From Thiotrichales bacterium (GTDB lineage: Bacteria; Pseudomonadota; Gammaproteobacteria; Beggiatoales; Beggiatoaceae): 64,000 nucleotides of DNA. Both the position numbers and the translations under genes were made by a program. Shown here piece by piece: positions 1-8,045 of the stretch. Within the stretch, counting starts at the first letter, position 1, and each line of letters opens with the position of its first letter. The notes below the pieces were generated by a model. That model worked only from the letters and a program-made list of their open reading frames with translations, did no database searches and was not told where the DNA came from. Location of the stretch: contig JADGDE010000004.1 in NCBI GenBank assembly GCA_016745035.1, positions 1 through 64,000 of the forward strand, given 5' to 3'.

Positions 1-131
1 TTTTGTGGATTTTCTACAAATTGGCGACGACAGTCTTTGCAAGCATATTTTTGTTTGCCTGTATGAATACTTCCATTTTTTACAATAGCTTGCGATTGAC
101 AACGGGGGCATTTTACATCCTTATTAGCTGA
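1..131 (-). mobile_element. IS1-family InsA-like zinc-ribbon fragment, cut by window edge
   Basis: The minus strand reads from 131 to the window edge as a short N-terminal zinc ribbon: two CxxC pairs (KCPRC, then ACKDC) around a VKNGSIHTGKQKY stretch and a RRQFVENPQ tail, as in the first domain of IS1-family transposases, which binds the element ends. The rest lies outside the window. An in-frame TAG sits at 132-134 and there is no ATG, GTG or TTG between it and the first cysteine, so the 5' end is either broken or uses another start. It lies at the far end of the minus-strand cassette array, where the attC site behind phzF loses its second half, so this element probably disrupted the array. 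Terminal inverted repeats could not be defined. Confidence 0.7.
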
Positions 132-194
132 CTAAACCCGTGTATTCTACACTTATCACTACTGAGACACGACTACCTTTTTTTGGAAGCGCAT

Positions 195-201
195 GTTAGG
201 T
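195..201 (-). other. Isolated attC R'-like box behind phzF
   Basis: On the minus strand ACCTAAC directly follows the phzF stop codon and fits the integron core consensus RYYYAAC exactly. No matching GTTRRRY box or hairpin follows before the IS1-like fragment, so this is at best half an attC site. It is listed because the same arrangement (box touching the stop codon) recurs behind most cassette-like genes here. Confidence 0.35.
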
Positions 202-981
202 TTATATTTCAATTTCACCAGCTAAATACTTTACAGCTTTTCCAGCGATACTTACACGGTTGCCAGCCAGCTCGCAAAATAATTCACCACCTCTATTTGA
301 TACTTGTTTTGCATGGAACTTTGAAATACCCAAAACCTTTGACCAGTATGGAACGAGTTGGGTGTAGGCAGAACCTGTAACTGCATCTTCATTAATTCCG
401 TATTTTGGGGCAAAAAACCGGGCAACGAAATCATAATTATTTGATTTTGCAGTAATTGCCACACCTCTTAAATCAAGATGTTTTAGTGCTTCATATTTTG
501 GTTGAGCAGAGCGAACTTCTTCTTCACTGCTAAAAACAACAATATAATCTTCTGCCTTCAAGCACTCTACTGGCGTGACATTAAATGCTTGAATAATATT
601 TTCCGGTGTTTCACATTTTCTGGCTGGCTGAGATGGGAAATCCATTACCAACAAGCCATCTTTATTCGTGACCTTTAATAAGCCAGATTTTGATTCGAAC
701 TTTATCTCTTTTTCTTTATATCCAAGAAAAGTGAATATCACATAAGCCGATGCCAAAGTTGCATGACCACACAAATCAACTTCTGCGGTCGGGGTAAACC
801 AACGAATGTGGAAGCAATGCTCACTTTGCACAAAAAAGGCTGTTTCAGAGAGATTGTTTTCTTCTACTATAGATTGCATCACTGCATCGGGAAGCCAATC
901 TGACAACGGACAGATAGCCGCAGGATTACCTTCAAATGCATTTTCGGCAAATGCATCAATTTGATATATAGATAGCTTCAT
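202..981 (-). CDS. PhzF-family isomerase/epimerase-like protein
   Basis: This 259-residue protein belongs to the PhzF / diaminopimelate-epimerase-fold family, whose best-known member isomerises a phenazine precursor; most relatives have unknown substrates. Visible family marks are GNPAAI (18-23), NNLSETAFF with the conserved glutamate E46 that acts as acid/base in PhzF, DLCGHATLASA (69-79), and EDAVTGSAY near the C-terminus. It is about the usual length of the family (260-300). It is the third cassette-like unit of the minus-strand array. The upstream intergenic region carries an attC-like hairpin and no clear Shine-Dalgarno site, so translation may depend on read-through from the array promoter. 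The substrate cannot be told from sequence. Confidence 0.85.
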   Translation of the reverse strand: MKLSIYQIDAFAENAFEGNPAAICPLSDWLPDAVMQSIVEENNLSETAFFVQSEHCFHIRWFTPTAEVDLCGHATLASAYVIFTFLGYKEKEIKFESKSGLLKVTNKDGLLVMDFPSQPARKCETPENIIQAFNVTPVECLKAEDYIVVFSSEEEVRSAQPKYEALKHLDLRGVAITAKSNNYDFVARFFAPKYGINEDAVTGSAYTQLVPYWSKVLGISKFHAKQVSNRGGELFCELAGNRVSIAGKAVKYLAGEIEI

Positions 982-994
982 TGCTCTTTTTGAA

Positions 995-1205
995 ACCTAA
1001 TGCTTCACATCAGCCGACCGAAAACCACGCAGCGGTTTTTGGTTCGGCTGGATGTGATTGTGTACGCCCGACATGGGCATGAACTGATGATAAATAAGTG
1101 GGTGTTTGCTTCTTGTCAGGAAACTCTGAATTTTTAGGTTTCGACATGGCGGGTAGCGCGATGCTTACCCGCCTTACGAGTTACGAGTTGAACTTTTTGT
1201 TAGAT
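995..1205 (-). other. attC-like recombination region between cassettes
   Basis: On the minus strand the region starts with ATCTAAC over the stop codon of the preceding gene, which matches RYYYAAC, and ends with ATTAGGT, one base away from GTTRRRY, 14 bases before phzF. Near the 3' end a strong imperfect palindrome (about 1007-1065) pairs CACATCCAGCCGAACC with GGTCGGCTGATGTG. At 211 bp it is longer than a normal attC site (60-150 bp), so it may be two fused or partly deleted sites. Nothing in it looks coding. Confidence 0.5.
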
Positions 1206-1787
1206 TTTCTTTTCACGCTTCAACTTGAAATGACCGCTTGTTCCATGGTCTGTAAAATAATTGCCTTTCAAGGTATTTTGATCTTTAAGGTCAAGCTTAA
1301 GAATCGCAGCCCCTTTATGTGGTGCCCTAGGCTTTTTAACGCCTTGTGCGGCTTCGTTCCGATAGATGTAGTAAAGGAGTGGCCTTGATGATTCAGGGTC
1401 TTTTTTAGGTTTTACCATAAGTGTTTCAGATTCTGACTCATCAGATACTAGCTCCATGCTTAACCTAAAGAAATCCTGTTTAATATGAGCTACAGCGGTT
1501 TTTGTTCCTTTTTTATTTCCATAAGTCCAATAAATACTAACCGCCCATTCACCATTTAAATCAGGATATACCCATTCATTGAATTTTGGGAATCTCGACC
1601 ACAACAAACGCCAACCAAAAACAACAAATGCCAAGATGCATAGTTCTAGAACAATGGCACCTCTGAATGCCAGTGAAACAGATCCTGTGCCCGACATTTC
1701 AAATATTGCAACTATTGCAGAAATTAAAGCCGCATAGATTATTGCAATAGAAACGAATACCTTTTGCAATGGAATGAGAGTTATCAC
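1200..1787 (-). CDS. Two-TM beta-barrel effector, Cap15/S-2TMbeta-like (second copy)
   Basis: This 195-residue protein has two membrane segments (about 8-28 and 42-63) followed by a soluble beta-rich part. It shares its plan and several motifs with the CBASS effector at 2261-2893: PDLNGEW after the second helix, YRNE, a H-K-G-A turn, and GNYFTDHGTSGHFKL at the C-terminus. Cap15-type effectors bind a cyclic nucleotide with the barrel and then damage the inner membrane. The GTG start overlaps the stop of the upstream diadenylate-cyclase-like gene (GTGA), so the two are translationally coupled and probably work together. What is unusual is that its partner is not a CD-NTase. Family assignment rests on architecture and similarity to the neighbour. 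The activating nucleotide is unknown. Confidence 0.7.
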   Translation of the reverse strand: MITLIPLQKVFVSIAIIYAALISAIVAIFEMSGTGSVSLAFRGAIVLELCILAFVVFGWRLLWSRFPKFNEWVYPDLNGEWAVSIYWTYGNKKGTKTAVAHIKQDFFRLSMELVSDESESETLMVKPKKDPESSRPLLYYIYRNEAAQGVKKPRAPHKGAAILKLDLKDQNTLKGNYFTDHGTSGHFKLKREKKI

Positions 1788-2224
1788 TTAACTTCCCTTC
1801 CATTTTTAAACACAACCAGATCATCTTTCTCACTTATAATGCCAGTACAATACACGCATGGCATTAACGAGCCGATTTGAGCGGATATGTATCTTGCTCC
1901 ATGGTGATGAATTGGATCGGCATATACTGCTTTATCGATAGGAAGCGGCGGTGCAAAATACTGATTGGTGTGAGTTAACATTAATTTATCTGATATTAAA
2001 TGAAAACCGTCATGACAGGGATTAGAATATAGGCTGGCATGTGCAAGCTGCTCTGCCAAGCTATTCTCAATATTGATTATTTTCTCTGGGCAAAGTGGCA
2101 ATACTGGCAAGCCATCAAAGTCAGAATATAGAATAGCGCCAATCCCACAAAATTCATTTTCGGGGATACCTTTTCTAGCATTCGCCAGAACTTCACGCAA
2201 TTGATGAGTGTAATCTATTTTCAT
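1784..2224 (-). CDS. Diadenylate-cyclase (DAC/DisA_N)-like protein, divergent
   Basis: The 146-residue protein follows the plan of the DAC domain that makes c-di-AMP from two ATP: an N-terminal helix region, a central SLAEQLAHASLYSNP helix running into HDGF (71-74) where DAC enzymes have HDGA, then GARY (109-112) where they have GTRH, and finally GIISEKDDLVVFKNGRE, like the VVSEETG...NG ending of CdaA and DisA. D72, G73 and R111 are kept, while the alanine of DGA and the second and third residues of RHR are changed. It may therefore make another nucleotide or be weakly active. There is no membrane or DNA-binding domain. It overlaps the downstream 2TM-beta effector gene by four bases and is preceded by a short attC-like site. 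Read with its partner, it is the predicted messenger synthase of a CBASS-like system. Confidence 0.6.
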   Translation of the reverse strand: MKIDYTHQLREVLANARKGIPENEFCGIGAILYSDFDGLPVLPLCPEKIINIENSLAEQLAHASLYSNPCHDGFHLISDKLMLTHTNQYFAPPLPIDKAVYADPIHHHGARYISAQIGSLMPCVYCTGIISEKDDLVVFKNGREVK

Positions 2225-2233
2225 TATTTCTTA

Positions 2234-2266
2234 ATCTAACGTCCGACTGCAAGCGCTTTGTTAGTT
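2234..2266 (-). other. Shortened attC-like site between the two defence cassettes
   Basis: On the minus strand AACTAAC overlaps the stop of the Cap15-like gene and GTTAGAT lies ten bases before the next ATG. GTTAGAT fits GTTRRRY and AACTAAC is one base from RYYYAAC. Only 19 bases (an AAGCGCTTG palindrome and a GTCGGAC box) separate them, so the usual hairpin arms are missing. It may be an internally deleted attC. Confidence 0.45.
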
Positions 2267-2893
2267 GCTGGTTTCACGCTTAGCTTGTTCATAAGTGTCA
2301 TATAATTTATTAATCTTATTACTTAGTTTCATACCACCTTTTGTGGCACGATCAGTCCAATAATGACCTTGTAATTCATATACAGGAAAACCATGAATTT
2401 CTAGGGCAAATGAACCATGATGTATTTCACTACGTACACCTTGAAGCTCAATATTCGGTTCATTTCGATAAACAGCAACAAGTTTAAAAAGGTCATCATC
2501 TTCTTGTTGTTCAATACTGTGGGCAACAAGCACAGACCGTGACTCCTTTGTCATTAGTCTTACACTTAAAGAGGTTAGTGATTGTCTAATTACAGCGTAT
2601 CCCTGAATAGGGTCAATACCTTTCCCCGTTTTTGGATCAATCCAACTGCTTTTTAATTCAACTTCCCAAGTACCTCTTAAATCAGGTCTTTTAACGTACC
2701 ACCCTTTAAATATCTTCCATGACCAAAGATATTTATTAAATAGTGTAACAAAGAGAGTTATAGTTCCAACAACTATTCCAAATGGCTTAACAAAATCCAA
2801 ACTTAGCACAGGCATTCCTTGAAACCATAATGCAACTAGCCAGACAACAATAGTAAGTCCGATAAATGAAGATATATGAAGTCTGGTCAACAT
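2261..2893 (-). CDS. CBASS membrane effector, Cap15-like (2TM + beta barrel)
   Basis: This 210-residue protein has two membrane helices (about 7-24 and 38-57), then a soluble beta-rich domain beginning RPDLRGTWEVEL and ending GHYWTDRATKGGMKL. This is the layout of Cap15 (SMODS-associating 2TM, beta-strand-rich) effectors, which oligomerise in the inner membrane when a cyclic nucleotide binds the barrel and so kill or arrest infected cells. The open frame extends upstream to a TTG at 2917, but the ATG at 2893 lies two bases after the CD-NTase stop with an AGGA site eight bases before it, so that start is preferred. It is the second gene of a two-gene operon with the nucleotidyltransferase. It resembles the effector at 1200-1787 in plan and motifs. 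Confidence 0.75.
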   Translation of the reverse strand: MLTRLHISSFIGLTIVVWLVALWFQGMPVLSLDFVKPFGIVVGTITLFVTLFNKYLWSWKIFKGWYVKRPDLRGTWEVELKSSWIDPKTGKGIDPIQGYAVIRQSLTSLSVRLMTKESRSVLVAHSIEQQEDDDLFKLVAVYRNEPNIELQGVRSEIHHGSFALEIHGFPVYELQGHYWTDRATKGGMKLSNKINKLYDTYEQAKRETSN

Positions 2894-2895
2894 TA

Positions 2896-3792
2896 TTAAT
2901 ATCCTATGTAATTCCAAGCATCATTTAGGAACTGATGAGCACTTTGTCTAGTCCACTGCTGCGACCCCGTAAACAAATACTTTAGCTCACTTACTTCACC
3001 CCACTCAGAACAATTTTCATCACTAAGTGTATTATTGAAAAGTTCCGCAAGAACAGCCCTTACAATTGCTTTATAAGCTGTATATTCAAAGCATTTATTT
3101 GATGCATTAAATACAAGACATTCAATAAGAAAACTAGGGGTGTCTTTTGCGGATTTAATTCCCTCTTCAGACATTTCGTTCGACAGCTTTTTTAAAATAC
3201 GAACCACTCTTTTATATCGCCTTGTGGTAGCGCCATTTTTGGAAACACCATTTTGGTAATGTTGCTCCGGCCAATTCTTAACACTGGGAGGCTTATAGTC
3301 ATCAGGTATCATTTCGACACCAGAATGATGGTAAGTCGAAGTTACATATCTTCTGTGCTCAAAAAATGCAGCAACATCTGATTCAACACGATATGTGTTG
3401 ACCTTTATATCAAATGCTTTACTTCCACGCGTAACAGCTTCTCTCCCAAATCTGGCTACAAGCGCTTCTTCTAGTTCGTTTTTAAAAGTTGTGTATTCGT
3501 AAGTTGCAGGAATGAAACTTTTGGCAAGTTCCATTTTTACATTATCATCAGGGTGCTCAGGGAAATAGGTATCAAAGCAGAGAACACCAACATCTACATC
3601 GCTATCCTGTCTAACGTTAACCCTATTTCTATAAGATCCTTGCGTGAATACTTTAATATTTCGATTTTTTAACTTTTCGCTTGCTTGAATAGCCTTCCTA
3701 ATTTGCCTTTCTGCATTTTCAGCACGTTCTTGCTCTGTTTTTCTTGGTCCTTGTGACCACGTTGTGAAAACAGATTCCCAATCCCTACTCAT
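2896..3792 (-). CDS. CD-NTase (cGAS/DncV-like) nucleotidyltransferase of CBASS
   Basis: This 298-residue protein is a nucleotidyltransferase of the CD-NTase/SMODS type. GS at 52-53 is followed by SDVDVGV with D65 and D67, and the third metal-binding acid is D139 in ESDVAAFFE. Such enzymes make cyclic di- or trinucleotides on phage infection and activate the neighbouring effector, here a Cap15-like membrane protein. With only synthase and effector it would be a type I CBASS, lacking Cap2/Cap3 or HORMA/TRIP13 genes. The start has an AAGGAG site eight bases upstream. The gene sits first behind the 125-bp leader repeat (3821-3945), which probably supplies its promoter. The clade and product cannot be assigned by eye. 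Confidence 0.82.
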   Translation of the reverse strand: MSRDWESVFTTWSQGPRKTEQERAENAERQIRKAIQASEKLKNRNIKVFTQGSYRNRVNVRQDSDVDVGVLCFDTYFPEHPDDNVKMELAKSFIPATYEYTTFKNELEEALVARFGREAVTRGSKAFDIKVNTYRVESDVAAFFEHRRYVTSTYHHSGVEMIPDDYKPPSVKNWPEQHYQNGVSKNGATTRRYKRVVRILKKLSNEMSEEGIKSAKDTPSFLIECLVFNASNKCFEYTAYKAIVRAVLAELFNNTLSDENCSEWGEVSELKYLFTGSQQWTRQSAHQFLNDAWNYIGY

Positions 3793-3820
3793 TATTTACT
3801 CCTTACTTTGAAAGGCAACT

Positions 3821-3945
3821 AACCAGTAAATCTATAGTTTTCGCAGATTATCGTAAAAAAAGTATATACGCAACACAATATGAGGATAAAAAACACTAAT
3901 ACTAATCGTATAACACACTGATATAGCATGTTATACGAAAATCAG
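3821..3945 (-). repeat. Leader repeat, left copy, inverted, upstream of the CBASS operon
   Basis: Read on the minus strand this is a near copy of 7901-8022 and 15339-15458. All three have CGTATAAC and GTTATACG arms separated by 13-15 bases (here 3907-3937), then ACGATTAG, a CATATTGTGTTGC stretch, a TTTTTTA run, ATAATCTGCGAAAA (degenerate in the third copy) and GATTTACT. The TTGTGT and GATAAT boxes could be a promoter, with 20 bases between them in this copy and 18 in the copy at 7901. Each copy stands directly before a run of cassette-like genes. The region up to 4028 contains nothing else recognisable. Confidence 0.8.
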
Positions 3946-4028
3946 CGAACTGAATCACCTCTCCCAATTGCAAGCTTGCCCCAAACCCGCTACGATCCGG
4001 CGACTTTAGGCAACTATCCCTAGCTATC

Positions 4029-7000
4029 ATGCAAAACTTCCCCGAGCTTTATCAAGAGACTCAGCACGCCCGTTGTAAAGATGTTGGCAAACTCAAGCGC
4101 CAGTTGCGCAAAATGCAGCAGCGCCAACGCCAGCACAAGCCGTTTGAGCGCGATTTAGTCCGTTTTCAAGAACAACTTCAAGCGTCTTTGCAGCACTGCG
4201 AGTTGCGCCGCGAGAATACGCCGAAAGCGCAGCTCAATGAAGACTTGCCCGTCAGCCTTGAGCATGAAACGATTCGCGATGCCTTGCTTGAGCATCAGGT
4301 GATTATTGTCGCAGGCGAAACGGGGTCGGGCAAAACCACCCAGTTACCAAAAATTTGCCTTGAAGCGGGTCGCGGTGTGCGCGGGCTGATTGGTTGTACC
4401 CAGCCGCGCCGTGTCGCTGCTCGTAGTGTTGCCGCGCGTATTTCTGAGGAAATCAATCAGCCTTTGGGCAGCGTGGTCGGCTATCAAGTCCGTTTTCAAG
4501 ACCATAGTTCTGATGATGCCTATATCAAACTGATGACCGATGGCATTTTGCTTGCCGAGACCCAGCACGACCATTGGTTGAGTAACTACGACACCATTAT
4601 TATTGACGAGGCGCACGAGCGCAGTCTTAATATTGATTTTCTCTTGGGCTATTTAAAACAACTGTTGCCGCGCCGCCCGGATTTAAAAGTCATTATCACC
4701 TCGGCGACCATCGACACCGAGCGCTTTGCTGCTCATTTTGATAAAGCCCCGATTATCTCGGTCAGCGGGCGTAGTTATCCGGTAGAGATTCGTTATCGCC
4801 CTTTCGAGCAAAAAAACGAGCGTGGCAAGCAACGCCAAGAAGACGCGATTTTGGATGCCGTCGCTGAAATTGACCGTTATGACCGCTTTGCCGATATTTT
4901 GATTTTCTTAAGTGGTGAGCGTGAAATCCGTGAGACCAGCGAGCGGCTACAAAAACGCGCTTTGCCTAATACCGAAATATTGCCCTTATATGCGCGGCTT
5001 TCCAGCCAAGAGCAAGACCGGATTTTTAAACCCGGTCGCCAACGGCGGATTATTCTCGCCACCAATGTCGCCGAAACCTCGCTGACCGTGCCGCGCATCA
5101 AGGCGGTGATTGACCCCGGATTCGCCCGTATCAGCCGCTACAATAACCGTAGTAAAGTTCAGCGTTTACAAATCGAGCCGATTTCGCAAGCCAGCGCCAA
5201 CCAGCGCGCCGGACGTTGTGGGCGGATTGCCGCTGGGCTGTGTATTCGTCTTTATGATGAAAGCGATTTTAATCTGCGCGAAGAATACACCCAGCCGGAA
5301 ATTCTCCGCACCGCTTTGGCTTCGGTGATTTTACGCATGTTGGCGTTGAAACTTGGCGACATCGAAGATTTTCCGTTTTTGGAAGCACCAGAGGACAAAG
5401 CCATACGCGCAGGCTTTCGGCAACTGCAAGAACTCGGCGCAGTGGATGAGGATAAAAGCCTCACCGAACTTGGGCAGCAATTGGCACGCTTGCCCATCGA
5501 CCCGCGTTTAGGGCGGATGATTATCGCCGCTGTGCATCATGACTGCCTCGAAGAAGTGCTGATTATTTGTGCCGCACTCAGTGTTGCTGACCCACGCGAG
5601 CGCCCGATGGATAAACAACAAGCCGCCGACAGCGCCCATGAGGAATTTGCTCACCCGACCTCGGACTTTTTAAGCTATGTCAGCCTCTGGCAAGCGATTA
5701 ATAAACACAAAGCGGAACTGGGCAGCAGTGCCTATCGACGTTGGTGTCAAAAGCATTTTTTATCCTTTTTACGCATCCGCGAATGGCAAGATATTTATCG
5801 GCAATTGAAGCAATTGGCAAAAGACCAAGGCTGGCAAGGCAATGACACCGCTGCGGAATATCCCGCCGTGCATCAAGCCTTGCTCACGGGGCTGCTGAGT
5901 CAAGTGGCTTTTTTAAGCGAGAAAAAACAATATGTCGGTGCGTATAACCTTAAAGCACAAATTTTTCCCGGCTCGGATGTGTTTGGCAAAAACCCTAAAT
6001 GGGTGATGGCGGCGGAATTGGTCGATACCAGCCGTTTATATTTGCGCTGTGTGGCGAAAATTGAACCGGAATGGATTGAAAAAGCCGCTGGCGATTTGTG
6101 TCGACATCATTATTTTGAGCCGCATTGGCAAAAAAGCCGCGCTCAAGTCGGCGCTTATGAACAAGTGAGTTTGTACGGGCTGATTTTGGTGGTCAAGCGG
6201 CGGATAAATTATGGCCCGCTAGAGCCAGTGTTAGCCCGTGAAATGTTTATTCGTCATGCCTTGGTTTATGGCGAATACCGCACCCGCGCTAAATTTTTCC
6301 ACCATAACCGCAAACTCATTGATGACATCAAAGCCTTAGAAAGCAAAGTCCGGCGGCAAGATATTTTAGTCGATGAAGAAGATTTATTTAACTATTATCA
6401 ACAACACATTCCGATACATATTTACAGCGGTGCGGCGTTTGAAAAATGGCTCAAGCAACAAGATGATGATTGCCTCAAACTGACCCGCGAGCATTTGATG
6501 CAGCAAGATGAGGAAAAAATCGACAAATCTGCCTATCCTGATAGCTTCAATTATCAGGGGATGCAATTTCCGCTCAGCTACCATTTTGAACCGGGGCACG
6601 AAGAAGACGGTGTTTGCGTGCATGTGCCTGTGAGCCTGCTGAAACAACTCAAGCCCGAGCCGTTTGATTGGCTAGTGCCAGGGCTACGGCAAGAGAAAAT
6701 CATCGCATTACTGAGAAGCTTGCCGAAACAAAAACGCAAAGCCTTTGTGCCGATTCCTGATTTTGCCAGTGCAGCCATGACCGCACTCACGCCCAACGAC
6801 CAAGCGCTAGCGCCGCAACTGGGGCAGTTTTTACACAAAATAACCGGAGTGCAAATCGACCCGCCGCTGTGGGATTTGGACAAACTCACCTCGCACCTCC
6901 ACATGCACTACGAAGTCATGGATGGGCATAATAAACCGCTGGCACATGGGCAAGATTTAGCCAAACTACAACACGACTGGCAAAGCCACAGCCAAGACCA

Positions 7001-7889
7001 ATTTGCCGAAATGCCGAAACAACGCTGGGAACAAACCGGAATAAGCGCGTGGGACTTTGGCGACTGGCAAAGCAATATCGAACTCAAACACCACGGCGTT
7101 AATGTTCAAGCCTATCCCGCGCTCGTCGATAAAAAAGACAGCGTGGCGCTAGAATTATTGGACGACCCCAAAGAAGCAGAACAAACCCACCTGCAAGGCT
7201 TGTATCGCTTGTTTGCACTGCAATCAGACAGCTTACTCAAACAGCTCAAAAAACAACTGCCGCTGAGCAATAGCGATTGTTTGCATTATGCCCCCGTTGG
7301 TACGTGCCAAGCCTTGGGCGCAGATATTATTTACGCCGTCAGCGCCAAACTCTGGCTTGCCGAGCCTTTACCACAAAACGCCAGCGAGTTTAAGCAGCGC
7401 TTAGAAGAGAGTCATGCAGCACTGCCCGCCGCCAGCCAAGCTTTGGGAAAAACGGTTAAAGAGATACTCAAGCAATATCACCAGCTCGCCAAACAACTCA
7501 AAGGCAGTATTCACCCCGCGCAATTGCAAGCCCTCGCCGAGATTAAAGCCAGCCTAGACCAATTGGTTTATCGCGGTTTTATTCGCGAGATTCCCGATAG
7601 CCAACTCAAACACCTGCCGCGCTATCTAAAAGCCTATTTGCAGCGCTTAGAACAAGTGGTTTTAGAGCCACAAAAAGACAGACAAAAATCAGTAGAATTG
7701 AAACCTTGGCAACAGCGTTGGCAGGACTATGTTAAAAAACACCCGAATAAAGCCAACACCCAAGCGGTGCAAGATTTCCGTTGGATGTTAGAAGAATTTC
7801 ATGTCTCGTTGTTTGCTCAAGCTTTGCGTACGCCGTATCCCGTGTCAAAAAAACGTTTGCAGCAGGCTTGGCAGGCTGTGGAGTCATAG
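4029..7889 (+). CDS. hrpA: ATP-dependent RNA helicase HrpA (DEAH box)
   Basis: This 1286-residue protein is a DEAH-box RNA helicase, close to the 1300 residues of E. coli HrpA. It has a basic, glutamine-rich N-terminus, Walker A GETGSGKT (96-103), DEAH (193-196), the SAT motif in TSATID, and motif VI QRAGRCGR, followed by the helicase-associated and OB regions and the long DUF3418 C-terminus. HrpA unwinds RNA and rescues stalled ribosomes on mRNA. No clear Shine-Dalgarno site precedes the ATG. The gene is intact but stands between two inverted copies of the leader repeat (3821-3945 and 7901-8022), and the last 180 or so codons recur in decayed form at 14867-15316. Its GC-richer sequence contrasts with the AT-rich cassette genes on both sides. 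Confidence 0.95.
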   Translation: MQNFPELYQETQHARCKDVGKLKRQLRKMQQRQRQHKPFERDLVRFQEQLQASLQHCELRRENTPKAQLNEDLPVSLEHETIRDALLEHQVIIVAGETGSGKTTQLPKICLEAGRGVRGLIGCTQPRRVAARSVAARISEEINQPLGSVVGYQVRFQDHSSDDAYIKLMTDGILLAETQHDHWLSNYDTIIIDEAHERSLNIDFLLGYLKQLLPRRPDLKVIITSATIDTERFAAHFDKAPIISVSGRSYPVEIRYRPFEQKNERGKQRQEDAILDAVAEIDRYDRFADILIFLSGEREIRETSERLQKRALPNTEILPLYARLSSQEQDRIFKPGRQRRIILATNVAETSLTVPRIKAVIDPGFARISRYNNRSKVQRLQIEPISQASANQRAGRCGRIAAGLCIRLYDESDFNLREEYTQPEILRTALASVILRMLALKLGDIEDFPFLEAPEDKAIRAGFRQLQELGAVDEDKSLTELGQQLARLPIDPRLGRMIIAAVHHDCLEEVLIICAALSVADPRERPMDKQQAADSAHEEFAHPTSDFLSYVSLWQAINKHKAELGSSAYRRWCQKHFLSFLRIREWQDIYRQLKQLAKDQGWQGNDTAAEYPAVHQALLTGLLSQVAFLSEKKQYVGAYNLKAQIFPGSDVFGKNPKWVMAAELVDTSRLYLRCVAKIEPEWIEKAAGDLCRHHYFEPHWQKSRAQVGAYEQVSLYGLILVVKRRINYGPLEPVLAREMFIRHALVYGEYRTRAKFFHHNRKLIDDIKALESKVRRQDILVDEEDLFNYYQQHIPIHIYSGAAFEKWLKQQDDDCLKLTREHLMQQDEEKIDKSAYPDSFNYQGMQFPLSYHFEPGHEEDGVCVHVPVSLLKQLKPEPFDWLVPGLRQEKIIALLRSLPKQKRKAFVPIPDFASAAMTALTPNDQALAPQLGQFLHKITGVQIDPPLWDLDKLTSHLHMHYEVMDGHNKPLAHGQDLAKLQHDWQSHSQDQFAEMPKQRWEQTGISAWDFGDWQSNIELKHHGVNVQAYPALVDKKDSVALELLDDPKEAEQTHLQGLYRLFALQSDSLLKQLKKQLPLSNSDCLHYAPVGTCQALGADIIYAVSAKLWLAEPLPQNASEFKQRLEESHAALPAASQALGKTVKEILKQYHQLAKQLKGSIHPAQLQALAEIKASLDQLVYRGFIREIPDSQLKHLPRYLKAYLQRLEQVVLEPQKDRQKSVELKPWQQRWQDYVKKHPNKANTQAVQDFRWMLEEFHVSLFAQALRTPYPVSKKRLQQAWQAVES

Positions 7890-7900
7890 CTCTAGCTTCT

Positions 7901-8022
7901 CTGATTTTCGTATAACATGTCATATCTGTGTGTTATACGATTAGCATAAGGGATTTTATCCATCATATTGTGTTGCATATGTGTTTTTTATGATAATCTG
8001 CGAAAATCGTGGATTTACTTGT
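7901..8022 (+). repeat. Leader repeat, middle copy, upstream of the PIN gene
   Basis: Second copy of the leader repeat, starting 11 bases after the hrpA stop. The arms CGTATAAC (7909-7916) and GTTATACG (7932-7939) form a 31-bp imperfect palindrome that looks like a recombinase core or a very short attC site. Downstream TTGTGT and GATAAT are 18 bases apart and could act as promoter for the PIN gene. It is the mirror of 3821-3945, on the other side of hrpA. Confidence 0.8.
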
Positions 8023-8045
8023 TGGGCTTTTGAAAGGAGTGATTT

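Noticed and set aside
1098..1388. Plus-strand frame of 96 codons across the attC region
   Set aside because: It runs through the attC-like hairpin and the opposite strand of the 2TM-beta gene; no family resemblance.
6384..6904. Minus-strand frames inside hrpA
   Set aside because: Shadows of a conserved helicase coding frame.
7901..7940. Terminator of hrpA
   Set aside because: The palindrome has a 15-base spacer, no T-run, and recurs in inverse orientation upstream of hrpA, so a terminator is not the best reading.
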